A stretch of 64,000 bases of DNA from Mycoplasma simbae ATCC 49888. GTDB lineage: Bacteria > Bacillota_I > Bacilli_A > Mycoplasmatales > Metamycoplasmataceae. The notes under the pieces were generated by a model. It was not told the origin of the DNA and did not search any database. It saw only the letters and a program-made list of their open reading frames with translations. Of this stretch, positions 1 through 11,016 are shown piece after piece; positions within the stretch are counted from its first letter, which is position 1; each line of letters opens with the position of its first letter. A program made the position numbers and the translations under genes. The stretch is from the NCBI RefSeq assembly GCF_000702705.1, contig NZ_JNJG01000008.1:1-64000 (forward strand). The letters are read 5' to 3'.

Positions 1-322
1 ATTTCAATGGATTAATCAGAAGAAAATATAAGAAAGGATTTGACTTTAATCTATTGTCTGAAGAAGAGCTTAACGAGTACATCGATTCAATAAACAATAT
101 GCCAAGAGAAATTTTAGGTTGAAAAACATCCAAAGAAGTTTTTCAACGTTATTCTTCTGTTAGTGTGTAAGCACACTAAGAAAATTTGTTGCACAAATTT
201 ATGTCGGTTTTACAAACCGAGAATTTTCTAATTAAAATAAATAAAAAACAACGTGCTCAACCATGAGTTTGCACGTTGTAATATAATAAAAGTAAGTGTT
301 GCACTTGAACCTTCATTATAGG
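1..322 (+). mobile_element. Right end of an IS30-family insertion sequence
   Basis: The window opens inside the transposase and contains its last 55 residues plus about 150 bases of downstream IS sequence. A segment at about 295-320, beginning GTGTTGCACTTGAAC, resembles the terminal inverted repeat of mycoplasma IS30 elements. That is recalled from family knowledge and the left end is outside the window. Internal hairpins occur at 248-279 (arms ACAACGTGC/GCACGTTGT) and near 211-224. The outer boundary near 322 is inferred, and no target duplication can be checked. Confidence 0.55.
3..170 (+). CDS. IS30-family transposase, C-terminal fragment
   Basis: This is the C-terminal 55 residues of a DDE transposase of the IS30 family, cut by the left window edge and ending at TAA 168-170. 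The end of the protein carries the family's hallmark: a stretch reading LSEEELNEYIDSINNMPRE followed by ILGWKTSKEVF, in which Trp is coded by UGA. The catalytic DDE residues lie to the left of the window, so whether the element is active cannot be judged. The next gene, an amino-acid permease, is transcribed towards it. Confidence 0.85.
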
Positions 323-352
323 AACAGTAATCCAAACAGATTACTGTTTTTT
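323..352. terminator. Hairpin between the IS and the permease
   Basis: Ten-base arms at 323-332 and 339-348 are perfectly complementary and are followed on the plus strand by a T run. It would stop plus-strand transcription coming from the IS. On the minus strand the hairpin sits just after the permease stop but lacks a T tract there. This may mean the IS inserted beside an originally bidirectional terminator (inference). Confidence 0.6.
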
Positions 353-2042
353 AAATTTTTGAGTTATTTTTCAATAAATTTTCTCTATATTCACGGTATT
401 TTTCAAGTGAACCATATTTGCGAATATGGATTTTATCTTCAATTGGCGAAGGTAAAAATACAACTAAATGAAACACAATCAACATCACTACTAGCATGCT
501 TCGACCAACGATTAATGAAACATAAAATTCGTTTGCTTGCTCTATTGTTGCATTATATGTTTGCATGTATAGCTCTTTGTCAAAATAAAATGTGACTATT
601 AAATCTAGAATTGGCACAAGCACTTGAGCAATCATTGCTAAAGATACAAAAATGACTGTTATATACGCAAAGAACTTGAAAAATTTAACTTTTCTTTTAA
701 TTTCAATTTTGCCACTTTTACGATTTTTGATAGCTCCCAAAATTGCTAAAGCGATAAAAACAAAGGTAAATACGGTTATTCAGTTAGCGATTAAATCGGT
801 AAAGGCATATAAACGTGCCATTGACCTAAACGCATCATTGCTATAGATAAAGTAGGCTTCATTGGTAGGTAAATACAATAATGAACCAACTATTGTAAAA
901 ATTATGTTAGCACCCACGCCAATTACTAGTGAATAAATAACACCCACAACTGGCCTATTCTCGTTTAATTTGCCAATACTTAATCTTCAAAATGGTAATT
1001 GCCCTTCTGCTAATAAAGTCTCAATATAGCGTGGCATTCACATAGAAAAATCATTCAATACGCCCAATACGCCAATAGCAATAGCTATGTTTATTAAACC
1101 AAAAATAATGCGGCCTGGTTTTGCACCCATTAGACTTTCAATATAGTCTCGCATTTTTGAAAACGATCCACCATTTATTGACATTGCGATCGCAATTAAT
1201 ACATAAATTATGGTAATTATGACTAACCCTAAAGATAATGCTAAGCTGGTTTTTTCGGGTTTTTTCATATCTTTTTGCATTCCTGCAGCTATATAAAAGC
1301 CATCGTAAGCAAAAAAGATTGAGCCTATTGACATAAAAATTCCAATAAAGCCACCTAAACCACCATAATGAATAAAATCGCCACCAGTTTTAATGTTTTG
1401 ATCAGATGCTAAAGAAGTTACATTAATCTCGTTTGTGCCACCCTTACCGGTAAAAGCAAGCACAAAACCAATGATAGTGATGAAGATTAAAGGTATAAAT
1501 TTGATTGTTAATACAATAATGTTGTGTGCGTTACCTACTTTTGAATACAGGCTTGGAAGCGTTAAAAAATATATACCCATCAATGTTGTGATAACTAACC
1601 AGATCAATCAATCGTGGTTGGTTCCAAATGTCAATGCTTCTTGGTTGTTTAAAGCTCCAATACCATCTTGTAAAACCATAATGGTATAAATAGGCATATA
1701 AAAAATAGTTAAAGGCAAGGTTAAGTAAACCATAAAGTTTTTTGATGCTTGAGCAACTCAACGTTAGTTAAAAATTCTATTTCAACCAATTAAAGACAAG
1801 TTGTCTTTTTTTACGCCAGAAACTTCAACTAGTGCAATAGCCATTGAAATTACTGAAATTGAAGCCAAAATTCAACAAATTATTGCCAAAATTAAGTTCC
1901 CGCGCGAGTTAATTAACACCTCTTCAGATTTAAAAAAAATACCAGCACCAATGGAACTGCCCATTACAATAAGCATTGAAGAAAAAAAGCCAATTTTTTT
2001 CCGCTTGCTTGCATTTGCCAATCCTAGTTTTTGGGTTTCCAT
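351..2042 (-). CDS. APC-family amino acid permease
   Basis: This 563-residue polytopic membrane protein probably imports an amino acid by proton symport or exchange. The N-terminal third has the APC signature (GSSIGAGIFFKSEEVL near residues 24-39). About 12 hydrophobic segments alternate with short charged loops through the protein, and the C terminus is basic. Many Trp codons are UGA, so the gene is split in a standard-code reading. The start at 2042 is chosen because a GGAG site lies just upstream and the first residues are a typical cytoplasmic tail (METQKLGLANASKRKK). It is divergent from hisS. Related mycoplasma proteins are annotated simply as APC permease, and the substrate cannot be told from sequence. 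Confidence 0.85.
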
Positions 2043-2101
2043 GTTGCTCCTATAATTTCTTTATTTAATATTTAAGTTAAATATTAGTATTAAATATGAT
2101 A

Positions 2102-2107
2102 TATAAT
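2102..2107 (+). promoter_or_regulatory. -10 box upstream of hisS
   Basis: TATAAT lies 42 bases before the hisS start in the divergent intergenic region, and a strong GAAAGGGG ribosome binding site sits at about 2135-2142. No convincing -35 box is visible, which is usual for mycoplasma promoters. Confidence 0.5.
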
Positions 2108-2148
2108 TATTTAAATTTTTAAATTAAAAAGTCACGAAAGGGGCAAAG

Positions 2149-3459
2149 ATGATAACTAAAATTAAAGGTACAAGAGATCTTTCACCAGTGCAAATGAATT
2201 TACAAGAGTATATTCGTAATGTATTCACTAAAACAGTTGCAAGCTATAATTTTAACTTGATTGAAACTCCAATTATTGAAAGTGCTTCACTGTATAAACG
2301 TTCGGTAGCTGGAAGCGATATTGTTAATAAGGAAATGTATGAATTCAAAGACAAAGGGGATAGAGAAATAGCTCTTAGACCTGAAGGAACAGCTGGATTT
2401 GTGCGTGCTTTAATTGAAAACAAATGATACGCAACGCTAAAAACACCTAAATTCGCTTATTTTGGACCAATGTTCAGATACGAACAACCACAAAAAGGTC
2501 GTTACAGACAATTTTATCAAGCGTGTGTTGAAGCTGTGGGTGAATCAAATGTTTTTGCAGATGCGGAATTAATCATTCTAGCACACAATATTTTGAGTGT
2601 TTTAGGGGTAAATTTTGTTTTAAAAATTAATTCAATTGGTGATATAACTTCACGTGAAAACTACCAGCAAGAATTGAAAAAATATTTTGCATCTTATCGT
2701 GATCAACTAAGCGAAGATTCGCAAAAAAGACTTGATAATAATGTTTTAAGAATTCTAGACGACAAAGTCGACTCGCAAAAAGAATTTGTTAAAAAAGCCC
2801 CAAAAATCAATAAATTTTTAACAAAACAAAGCCAGGATTACTTTGCAAATCTGTTAAACATTCTTGATTCAGCAGGAATTAAATATCAAGTTGATTATTC
2901 ACTTGTTCGTGGCCTAGACTATTACGATGAAATTGTTTATGAATTTATTTTGGTTTCTAAAAATGCTGGTTCGCAATCTACATTAATAGGTGGCGGTAGA
3001 TATTCTAAATTGATTTCTGATTTAGGAGGTCCCGAACTAGGTGCGAGTGGTTGAGGTTTTGGTGTGGACCGTATTGCCGATTTAATGCTGGAAGAAGCAA
3101 TCGAATTTAGCAATGAAGATGTAGAAGTAGTTGACATTTTAGTTGCCTATACAAATGAACAAAATTCATTGACTTTATTTAATTTAGCCAATGAATTAAG
3201 ATCTTATGGGGTTAAAATTGAGTTTGTTAAAGAGGCAAGCAAAAGTAAAAAAATCTTTGATAAAGCTAAAAAATTGAGTGCTAAATTCGTAATTTTTGAT
3301 GATCAAGCTGAGCAAAATAACTTATTTTTAGTTAAAAATCTTGCCCAAGGTGACAAAATGAATTTTGCTCACAGTGAAGAGGGTTTTATTGATCTGTTAG
3401 AATTTTTATCGCAAAACGGATTGCAAGCTCTTGAAGATTTAGAGTTAATGATTGATTAA
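2149..3459 (+). CDS. hisS: Histidyl-tRNA synthetase
   Basis: A class II aminoacyl-tRNA synthetase that charges tRNA-His in the cytoplasm, 436 residues, close to the bacterial norm of about 420-430. It starts with the typical IKGTRDLSP stretch. Motif 2 is at about residues 108-121 (MFRYEQPQKGRYRQ). The histidine-specific LVRGLDYYDE is at 252-261, and motif 3 contains GGGRY at 281-285 followed by a glycine-rich end. Two UGA tryptophans interrupt it in a standard-code reading. It is read alone, with a terminator shared with convergent obg. Confidence 0.96.
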
Positions 3460-3461
3460 AA

Positions 3462-3494
3462 AACAACAAAGTTTAAATGCTTTGTTGTTTTTTT
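3462..3494. terminator. Terminator between hisS and obg
   Basis: Ten-base arms at 3462-3471 and 3480-3489 form a perfect stem followed by a T run on the plus strand. A-rich sequence before the left arm lets it work for the convergent obg transcript too. Confidence 0.85.
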
Positions 3495-4758
3495 AATATT
3501 CACCATCTCATTCAAATTCGTATTCAAAGATTCTAACGCTATCACCTGGTTGGATGCCTTTTTTGATTAAATCATCTCAAACGCCAAGTTTTTTCAAAAT
3601 ATTGTTAAATCTCAATAAGTTATCATAGCTCACCAATGGAATACGGTCATAAAGTTGCTGAATTTTTGGACCGCTAATTTCATAAAAACCAGCATATGGA
3701 GATGTGACTGTATATTCTTCTTCAAGTTTGATTTCAACTACAGAATCATCCTCAACCACTTCAACAGGTTTTAGTTTGTTTGCCTCAATTAATTCAAGCA
3801 GTTCTTTTTTAACTTCATCAAGATTTTCAGCGCTTAATGCTGAAATTGATACAACTTTTACATCAGGGTATTTGTTTTTAAAGGCAGCTAAGTGTTTGCT
3901 AAATGACTCAAGATCACTCTTGTTAGCAATAACTAATTGGTCTTTATTTTCAAGATTTAAGCTATATGCTTTTAATTCTTGGTTGATAATTTCATAATCG
4001 GCAATTGGGTCTTTAAATTCATCACCAAAGTCAATAATATGTGCAATTACACGACATCTTTCAATATGTTTAAGAAACTGAATCCCTAAACCTTTTCCTG
4101 ATGAAGCGCCTTCAATTAGGCCTGGTAAATCGGCAATAACAAAAGATTTATCGTAGTATTTAACCATTCCCAATTGAGGAACAAGGGTTGTAAATTCATA
4201 ATCGGCAATTTTAGCTTTAGCATTACTGATTGCACTTAGCAATGTACTTTTACCCGCTGAAGGCTTACCAACTACACCCACATCTGACATAATTTTTAAA
4301 ACAATGTGTGCGTCATATCTTTCGCCCTTGGTTCCGTTTTCACTAATCCTTGGGGCTGTGTTACGCGGTGATTTAAATTTCATATTACCACGTCCACCTT
4401 GGCCACCACGTGCAACTAAATATTCTTTAGGCTCAATAATATCGGCAACAACTTTGCCATCTTTATACACAACAGTGCCAATTGGAACTGGAATAAATTT
4501 ATCTTTTCCAGCTGCGCCATACAGGTTTTTAGGTCCACCGTTTACACCATCTTCAGCCGTAATTTTTTTGTTGCCATACAGTGAAAGAAGCGTGTTTTTT
4601 CCTAAATCTCCCACAAAATAGATGTTACCACCACGGCCACCATCACCACCGTCAGGCCCACCTTTATCAACGTGTGCCTCGCGACGGAATGAAATCATCC
4701 CGTCTCCACCTTTACCGGCCACTAATTGAATTTTAATTTCATCAATAAATCTAGCCAT
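3493..4758 (-). CDS. obg: Obg-family GTPase with C-terminal OCT domain
   Basis: A ribosome-associated GTPase of the Obg/CgtA family acting in 50S assembly and stress control. It has 421 residues. The glycine-rich Obg fold covers about 1-158. G1 is GKPSAGKS at 164-171, the G3 region DLPGLIEG at 210-217, and the G4 motif NKSD at 279-282. The C-terminal part matches an OCT domain and ends with an acidic tail (FEYEFEWDGEY). Reading UGA as Trp is essential here: it extends the protein 28 residues past the first UGA to TAA at 3493-3495. The gene follows a HAD phosphatase with a 23-base gap and is probably co-transcribed with it. Confidence 0.95.
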
Positions 4759-4781
4759 TTAACCCCCTAATTTGAGTAATT

Positions 4782-5630
4782 TTAATCGTCATCTTCCTCG
4801 ATTAATTGTTGCTGTTCGCCGCTGTCTTGTGAACTATTGAATTTTGATAAATAATCCATGATAGCTATACCTAAACCGTGTTCTTGAACAGATCTAGTTA
4901 CATATTTTGCTTTTTCTTTAACAAAATCTTTTGAATTATCCATCGCGTATGAATAATTAAAACGCTTAAACATACTAAAATCGTTTTCGCTATCACCAAT
5001 AACCATTACGTCATTTGTTGAATGGGTTTTGAAGATATTTTGAAGCATTCAGTGTATTGCTCTACCTTTTGAAGCACCTTTTGGTAAAATCTCAAGGTTC
5101 ATATGTGTTTTAATTAATTTAACATCATAATTTTTCAAAATTTCAATTAATTCATCAACATTTTCAGTCATTTCGAAGTAAACTTCAATTTTTGAAACGT
5201 TTTTAATCTCTTGACCTTCATATAATTCGAATTGGTCAAAGTTTTCATATTTAAAATAAATTCTGTTTAAAAATTCTTTGTCATCTTCACGGAAAATGTA
5301 GAATGCATCAGAGCTTCAGCCTGCGGCTGACACTTTTAGTTTTCTAAATAAGTCAAAAATTTTCTTAACATCTGCTGGCAAAATAAATTCTTCGCGCACA
5401 AACTTGTAGTGTTTAAAATCATAAATTTGCACTCCACTTGAGCCAATAATGTAATCAGCATTTGTAAGTTTGGCTAATTTAAACATTTTTGGACAAATTG
5501 GATTACCTGTTGCGATGTTAAAGCTTAGTTCATTGTTTTTGATAATGTTTAGGTTGTAAATTGACACATAACCATTGCTGGTGTAGATTGTCCCATCAAC
5601 ATCACTAAAAACTATTGGTTTCTTTTTCAT
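4782..5630 (-). CDS. Cof-type HAD-superfamily hydrolase
   Basis: A 282-residue cytosolic phosphatase of the Cof subfamily, probably acting on sugar phosphates or nucleotides. Motif I is FSDVDGT at residues 8-14 with the nucleophile Asp10. The C-terminal motif IV reads VIGDSENDFSMF. The C terminus adds a Gln/Glu/Asp-rich tail. The start at 5630 is preferred over an upstream in-frame ATG at 5675 because an AAGGAG site precedes it and the Asp motif then sits at the expected position. It is upstream of obg on the same strand. The substrate is unknown. Confidence 0.85.
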
Positions 5631-6011
5631 TGGGCTCCTTATGACATTTTTCGTAAATGCTAGTAAATAATACACGATTTTTGGTATTTTCGCACAATAA
5701 TACTATGTATTATTAATTTTTATTGATCGCTGATTTCAAATGTATTGCAAATAAAATCAACTTTTTTAAAAATTGAACAAAATATGCGTGTCGTATATAT
5801 TCATTTTATAGGCTGATAAGTAAAAACATTGAATAGGATATTGAAATAAATAATATTCTCACGATATACATTATTTAAGCTTAAGTCCAAAAAATGTGTG
5901 AAAAAATGGTAAAATTATTCCATAACAATATTTTATATTTACATATGAAAGATAGTATATATAAATCGCACTTTATCAGGTTTCACTAGACTTTCGCACA
6001 AAGGAGAATTT
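5631..6011. other. Long non-coding divergent region upstream of deoD
   Basis: No open frame worth calling is present in these 380 bases. The stretch is AT-rich and must hold the promoters for the HAD gene (minus) and the deo operon (plus). A TATATATA-like -10 candidate lies near 5955-5962 and a strong AAAGGAG ribosome binding site just before deoD. A 20-base motif at 5794-5813 recurs upstream of three other genes (see separate entry). Confidence 0.6.
5794..5813 (+). repeat. Recurrent intergenic motif, copy 1
   Basis: TATATATTCATTTTATAGGC here matches almost perfectly at 17321-17340, and more loosely at 22691-22711 and 50265-50282. All four copies are in the plus orientation upstream of a plus-strand gene. 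The function is unknown; it could be a binding site or a conserved leader element. Confidence 0.5.
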
Positions 6012-6719
6012 ATGACACCACACATTCACGCTAAAAAAGGCGAAATTGCCAAGACTGTTTTAATGCCGGGAGATCCTCTAAGAGCCAAATTTATCGCAGA
6101 AACTTTCCTAGAACCAGGTTTTAAATTGGTAAATACCGTTAGAAATATGTTTATTTACACTGGAAAATACCAAGGGAAAGAAGTTTCAATTGCTGGATCA
6201 GGAATGGGCTGTCCTTCAATTGGAATTTACAGCTATGAGCTATATGCATTTTACGACGTAGAAAATATCATTAGAATTGGATCTACAGGAGCATACGTCA
6301 AAGAACTGAAGCTTTATGACACTGTTTTAGCAACTCAGGCAGTAGCTGATAGCGACCACTTTAGAAGATTAGTTTTAGGCGAAGAATTTGCTTCAAAAAT
6401 TTCATTGCCTTCAAAAGAACTAAATGAACAAATTAAAGAGTCAGCTCAAAGACAAAACATTCATTTAGTTGAAGGTATTGTGCACTCATCAGATGTGTTT
6501 TATTCATCGCAAAGTCTTCAACAAAGAATTGACGAAACAAATGCAATTTGTGTAGAAATGGAGTCAGTTGCTCTATTTACAAACGCTGAAAAATTAGGTA
6601 AAAAAGCCGCATGTTTATTGACTGTATCAGATAATATAGCAACTCATGAAGAAACTACTCCAGAAGAAAGACAAACAGCGTTCACTAACATGATGAAAGT
6701 TGCGTTAGGTACTCTATAA
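6012..6719 (+). CDS. deoD: Purine-nucleoside phosphorylase, DeoD type
   Basis: Cleaves purine (deoxy)nucleosides with phosphate to free base and (deoxy)ribose-1-phosphate. The 235 residues match the hexameric DeoD family (E. coli about 239). The phosphate-binding MPGDPLRAK is near residues 19-27. The GSGMGCPS segment, the ribose-site VEMESVALF and the base-site Asp in TVSDN are all visible. It is the first gene of a three-gene operon with pdp (2 bases on) and deoC. This operon converts salvaged nucleosides to bases and glycolytic intermediates, as expected in an organism without de novo purine synthesis. Confidence 0.96.
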   Translation: MTPHIHAKKGEIAKTVLMPGDPLRAKFIAETFLEPGFKLVNTVRNMFIYTGKYQGKEVSIAGSGMGCPSIGIYSYELYAFYDVENIIRIGSTGAYVKELKLYDTVLATQAVADSDHFRRLVLGEEFASKISLPSKELNEQIKESAQRQNIHLVEGIVHSSDVFYSSQSLQQRIDETNAICVEMESVALFTNAEKLGKKAACLLTVSDNIATHEETTPEERQTAFTNMMKVALGTL

Positions 6720-6721
6720 TT

Positions 6722-8020
6722 ATGCGTATTGTTGATTTAATAGCTAAAAAACGTTTAAATAATAGTTTAAACGCTGAAGAAATTGAATTTTTAATTAATT
6801 CATATGTTGCTGGGGACACACCCGATTATCAAATGGCAGCCTTTTTAATGGCGGTAATGTTCAATGGAATGAGTAAAGAAGAAATAGCTGTTTTTACTAA
6901 AACAATGATGAACTCAGGCGATGTTATTGATTTAAGTTCGATTCCAGGCATAAAAGTAGATAAGCACTCAACTGGTGGTGTGGGCGATAAAACCACTTTA
7001 GCCGTGGCTCCTATCGTCGCAGCTTGTGGAGCACCTGTTGCTAAAATGAGCGGTAGAGGTTTAGCGCACACAGGTGGAACGCTAGATAAACTTGAATCAA
7101 TTCCTGGCTTTAGATTTGACTACACAGAAAAAGAATTTATAGAGCAAGTGAAAAAACATGGCATTGCCATTATTGGTCAAACTGGCCAATTAGTTCCAGC
7201 TGATAAAAAACTTTATGCGCTTAGAGATGTAGTTAATTGCGTTCAATCAATTCCTTTAATTGCATCATCAATAATGTCTAAAAAATTAGCGACTGGTTCA
7301 GATGCTATATTGCTTGATGTTAAATGTGGTAATGGCGCATTCATGAAAAATGAAGATGATGCAATTGATTTAGCTCAAACAATGATTCAAATCGGTAAGT
7401 CATTAAATGTAGATGTGCGTGCAGAAATAACTAATATGAATAGACCAATAGGTCGTGAAATTGGGAATAAAAATGAAGTTTTAGAGGCAATTTGAACATT
7501 GCAAGGTAAAGGAAGCAATGATTTTAATGAGTTAGTTAAATCTTCTTCAGCAACAATTCTATTGCAAGCTAAAATTTGTTCTGATTATGAAGAGGCTAAA
7601 CGTAAAGTTGATGAAGTTATTGCTAACGGTAAAGCCTTAGAAAAATTCTTTGAATTAGTGCGTTTACAAGGTGGAGATGATCAAATTTTACGTCGTGAAA
7701 GTGAATTTTGAAACCCTGCTTATAAACTAGAAGTTAAATCGCAAAATGAAGGCTATTTAGAAATCTTTGATTCATTCACTTTTGGTTTGGTGGCAATGAA
7801 ATTAGGTGCGGGTAGAGCCAAAAAAGAAGACTCTATTGATTTTGAAGCGGGAATTACTTTGAACAAAAAAACCAATGATTTTGTACAAAAAGATGATGTT
7901 TTATTCACATTATACTCATCAAAACCAATTGAGCCAAGCTTAATTGATGAACTAAAAAATTCTTACAAATTCAACCAAAATAAAGTTGAAAATAAAATAA
8001 TAATTGCTAAATTAGGATAG
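6722..8020 (+). CDS. pdp: Pyrimidine-nucleoside (thymidine) phosphorylase
   Basis: Phosphorolysis of thymidine, deoxyuridine and uridine, giving the base and (deoxy)ribose-1-phosphate. The protein is 432 residues, typical of the family. It opens with a helical domain and carries the signature [11 protein letters not shown] at about residues 81-91. The catalytic Arg/Ser/Lys region (LYALRDVV...[13 protein letters not shown]) follows. Trp codons are UGA. The start lies two bases after the deoD stop, so translation is coupled. It could equally be called deoA; the sequence does not separate uridine-accepting from thymidine-specific enzymes. Confidence 0.94.
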
Positions 8021-8028
8021 GAGAAACA

Positions 8029-8691
8029 ATGAACTACAATAAAATGATTGACCACACATATTTAAAAGCAGATGCGACTGTTAAAGAAATTGACAAATTA
8101 ATTGCTGAAGCTATTAAATACGATTTTAAAACAATTTGCGTTAACTCATCGTGAGTTGCTTACGCAAAAGAAAAACTACAAGGCACAAATGTAGGAATCA
8201 CTTCAGTTATTGGCTTTCCATTAGGTGCGTGTTTAAGTAATGTTAAAGCTTTTGAGGCTGCTGAAGCAGTTAAAGCAGGAGCTGATGAAATTGATATGGT
8301 TATCAACATTGGCAAAATGAAACAAGGTGACTATGATTATGTTTTAGAAGACATTAAAGCAGTTAAAGCGGCATTGCCACACAATGTTTTAAAAGTTATT
8401 GTGGAAACAGCATTATTGACCAAAGAAGAAATTATTAAAGTTACTGAAATTGTAATGGCTTCAGGTGCCGAATTTATTAAAACTTCTACAGGTTTTTCAA
8501 CGCGTGGTGCTAATTTAGAGGATGTTCAAATAATGAAATCTGTTTGCGGTGATAAATTATTAATCAAAGCAGCTGGCGGTATTAGCAACAAAGATGACCT
8601 AGTGGCTATGGTCAAAGCGGGTGCAAATAGATTTGGAACAAGTCGTTCAATTGCCATTATTGAAGGCAAAGAGTCAAACGAAGGATACTAA
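8029..8691 (+). CDS. deoC: Deoxyribose-phosphate aldolase
   Basis: Splits deoxyribose-5-phosphate into glyceraldehyde-3-phosphate and acetaldehyde, linking nucleoside breakdown to glycolysis. It has 220 residues with a TIM-barrel pattern. The Schiff-base lysine lies in EFIKTSTGF (Lys151), and the catalytic proton-relay Asp/Lys occur near GADEIDMV and LIKAAGGI. The ATG at 8029 follows a TAGGAGA site overlapping the pdp stop. No phosphopentomutase is present in this operon, so that step must be encoded elsewhere. Confidence 0.95.
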
Positions 8692-8713
8692 AATGCAGCA
8701 ATGCATTTTTTTA
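8691..8713 (+). terminator. Terminator of the deo operon
   Basis: Seven-base arms (AAATGCA/TGCATTT) around a four-base loop, followed by a T-rich tract immediately after deoC. Confidence 0.7.
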
Positions 8714-8744
8714 TTTATTTTTTAGCGTAAAAAAATTTTTGTAA

Positions 8745-8750
8745 TATAAT
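8745..8750 (+). promoter_or_regulatory. -10 box of tRNA-Gly(UCC)
   Basis: TATAAT sits 12 bases before the mature 5' end of the tRNA, the usual distance for a mycoplasma tRNA promoter. Confidence 0.6.
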
Positions 8751-8762
8751 AAATTAGCAAAT

Positions 8763-8836
8763 GCGGATGTAGTTCAATGGTAGAACTCCAGCCTTCCAAG
8801 CTGATTATGCGGGTTCGATTCCCGTCATCCGCTCCA
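8763..8836 (+). tRNA. tRNA-Gly (anticodon UCC)
   Basis: It has a complete cloverleaf. Acceptor arms GCGGATG/CATCCGC pair fully, the anticodon loop reads CTTCCAA, the T loop is TTCGATT, and CCA is encoded. Transcription probably runs on towards a hairpin at 8853-8874. Confidence 0.95.
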
Positions 8837-8852
8837 TTTGTTTAATTACACC

Positions 8853-8874
8853 AAAGCAGAAATCTGCTTTTTTT
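8853..8874 (+). terminator. Terminator after tRNA-Gly
   Basis: Arms AAAGCAGA/TCTGCTTT are separated by two bases and followed by TTTT. Confidence 0.7.
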
Positions 8875-8904
8875 ATTACAACTAAATAAGGTAAAATAAA
8901 TATT

Positions 8905-10242
8905 ATGATTAATGACACAATAGCAGCAATTTCTTCGGGCGGTAAAATAAACCAAGCTATCTCGATTATACGCATTAGCGGTGAACAAAGCGTAGAGATA
9001 GTTTCTAAAATTTTTACTGGCAAAATCGGGACAAAAAACACAATAACATTTGGCAATATTATTGATAATTTCAATAAAAATACTGTTCTTGATGAAGTTT
9101 TAGTGATGTGATTTATTGGTTCTAACACATTTACTGGCGAAACAACTGTAGAAATAAATTGTCACGGTGGAGTGGTAATTACAAACCGAATTCTTGAGTT
9201 AATTTTGCAAAATGGTGCACGTTTAGCACTTCCCGGCGAATTTAGTAGACGAAGCTTTTTAAACGGTAAAATGGATTTAATTAAAGCTGAAGCCATTAAC
9301 GATTTAATTCACGCTCAATCATTAAGCCAAACTGAGTTAGCTGTTAAAAAATTTGACGGAAAAACCAGTAAATTAATTGATAAATTGCGTGATTGATTGA
9401 TGAATTTAATCGGCAGAATTGAAGTTAATATTGACTATCCTGAGTATGACGACGTTGAAAAAATATTGGATAAAGGTCTACTTGAGGAATTAATTCAAAT
9501 TCAAAACCAAATGCAAGAATTAATTTTACAAAGTGAAAATTCAAGACTAATTTTTGATGGAATTAAGGTTGCGATTGTGGGTAAACCTAATGTGGGTAAA
9601 AGTTCAATACTAAATTGCCTTTTAGGTGAACAAAAGGCAATTGTTACTGACGAAGCGGGAACTACTAGAGATATTGTTGAAGCTAGTTGACAATATAAAG
9701 GTATGCTATTTAAGTTAGTTGACACTGCCGGAATGCGTCATGCAAGTGCAAAAGCGGAACAAATTGGAATTGAAAAAAGTTTTCAACAATTAAAAGATGC
9801 AGATGTTGTTGTTCACGTACTGGATCCAACTCAAGAATTTGATGAATTTGACTATAAAGTGAGTGAATTGGCGACGCAATTTCACAAAAATCTGATTCAA
9901 GTTTACAATAAAAAAGATTTATTGAACACTCCAACAAAACATATTTCAGTTAGTGCAAAACAAGAAGATATTGATGAGTTGCAAAACGCTTTAGTCAATT
10001 TATTTGCTAACATTGATTTAAATAATAAAGAGTTTTTATCAAACGCGCGGCAATTATCTTTAATCAAAAAAGCAAAAAACAACGTAGATGAAGCAATAAA
10101 TTCATTGCAAAATGGCTTATATTCAGACTTAGTTATTGTTGATATCCACCAGGCTTGAGCTAATTTGGTTGATATAACAGGTAGAGCTGACAATGAGCAA
10201 TTATTAGATGATATGTTTAAGAATTTTTGCTTAGGAAAGTAG
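8905..10242 (+). CDS. mnmE: tRNA-modification GTPase MnmE
   Basis: Works with MnmG to add the carboxymethylaminomethyl group at U34 of certain tRNAs. The 445 residues have the N-terminal tetrahydrofolate-binding domain starting [27 protein letters not shown] domain follows, with G1 GKPNVGKSS at 226-234 and a DTAGMR-type G3. The C terminus ends in FCLGK, the catalytic C-x-G-K motif. Several UGA Trp codons fragment it in a standard-code reading. It is followed seven bases later by tatD. Confidence 0.95.
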
Positions 10243-10248
10243 GTATCG

Positions 10249-11016
10249 ATGTCAATGAAATTTGTTGATGTACACACGCACCCTCTTAAAGAGTACTACG
10301 AGGATACAGATTTAGTGATTAAGCGCGCAAACAGCAACGGCGTTGCGGTTATGATGGTGACAGGCTGTTCGCTTGAGGAAAATAAAGAAGTTTTAAAAAC
10401 TTGTGCCAAATATAACTTTACTTTTCCAGTCATAGGTGTACACCCAAATAATGCAAAAGGTTCAATTGATGCTCAACTACTTGAAAAACAAATTACGCCC
10501 AATGTAAAGGCAATTGGTGAAATTGGTCTTGATTTTTATTGAGATAGTGTACCAAAACAAGTACAAATTGACTCATTTTGTGCACAAATAGATTTGGCAA
10601 AAAAATATAATCTTCCTGTTGTTATTCATATGCGTGATTCATATGCTGATTTATATGAAATTTTACTTAAATACCCTGATGTTAAATTTATGATTCATAC
10701 ATATAGTGGAGATTTATATTGAGCTCAAAAATTCAATGAACTAGGGGTTTATTTTAGCTTTAGTGGTGTTGCTACATACAAAAATGCTTTAAAAACTATT
10801 GAAGTTATTGATTGATTACCAGTTGACAAAATCTTAACCGAAACGGATGCACCTTACCTGTCGCCTGCTAGTCAGCGCGGTAGTCAAAATGTTAGTGAAA
10901 ATGTGAAAGAAACAGCAATTTTTATTGCTGGAATTAAAAAAATGCCACCAGAAAATTTTGTTAAGCAAGTTTATAAAAATGCAAAGGAATTCTTTAAATT
11001 AAATGAAAAAAAATAA
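10249..11016 (+). CDS. TatD-family metal-dependent hydrolase
   Basis: A 255-residue TIM-barrel metallohydrolase of the TatD/YcfH type (3'-5' DNA exonuclease or RNase-related activity). The metal-binding DVHTHP is at residues 7-12. EIGLDFYW, VIHMRDS and the ETDAPYLSP segment near the C terminus are all present. The upstream in-frame ATG at 10249 has a GTAG-like weak site. Its end overlaps the start of rsmA by 14 bases, so the two are translated together; the TatD-RsmA neighbourhood is common in Firmicutes. Confidence 0.92.
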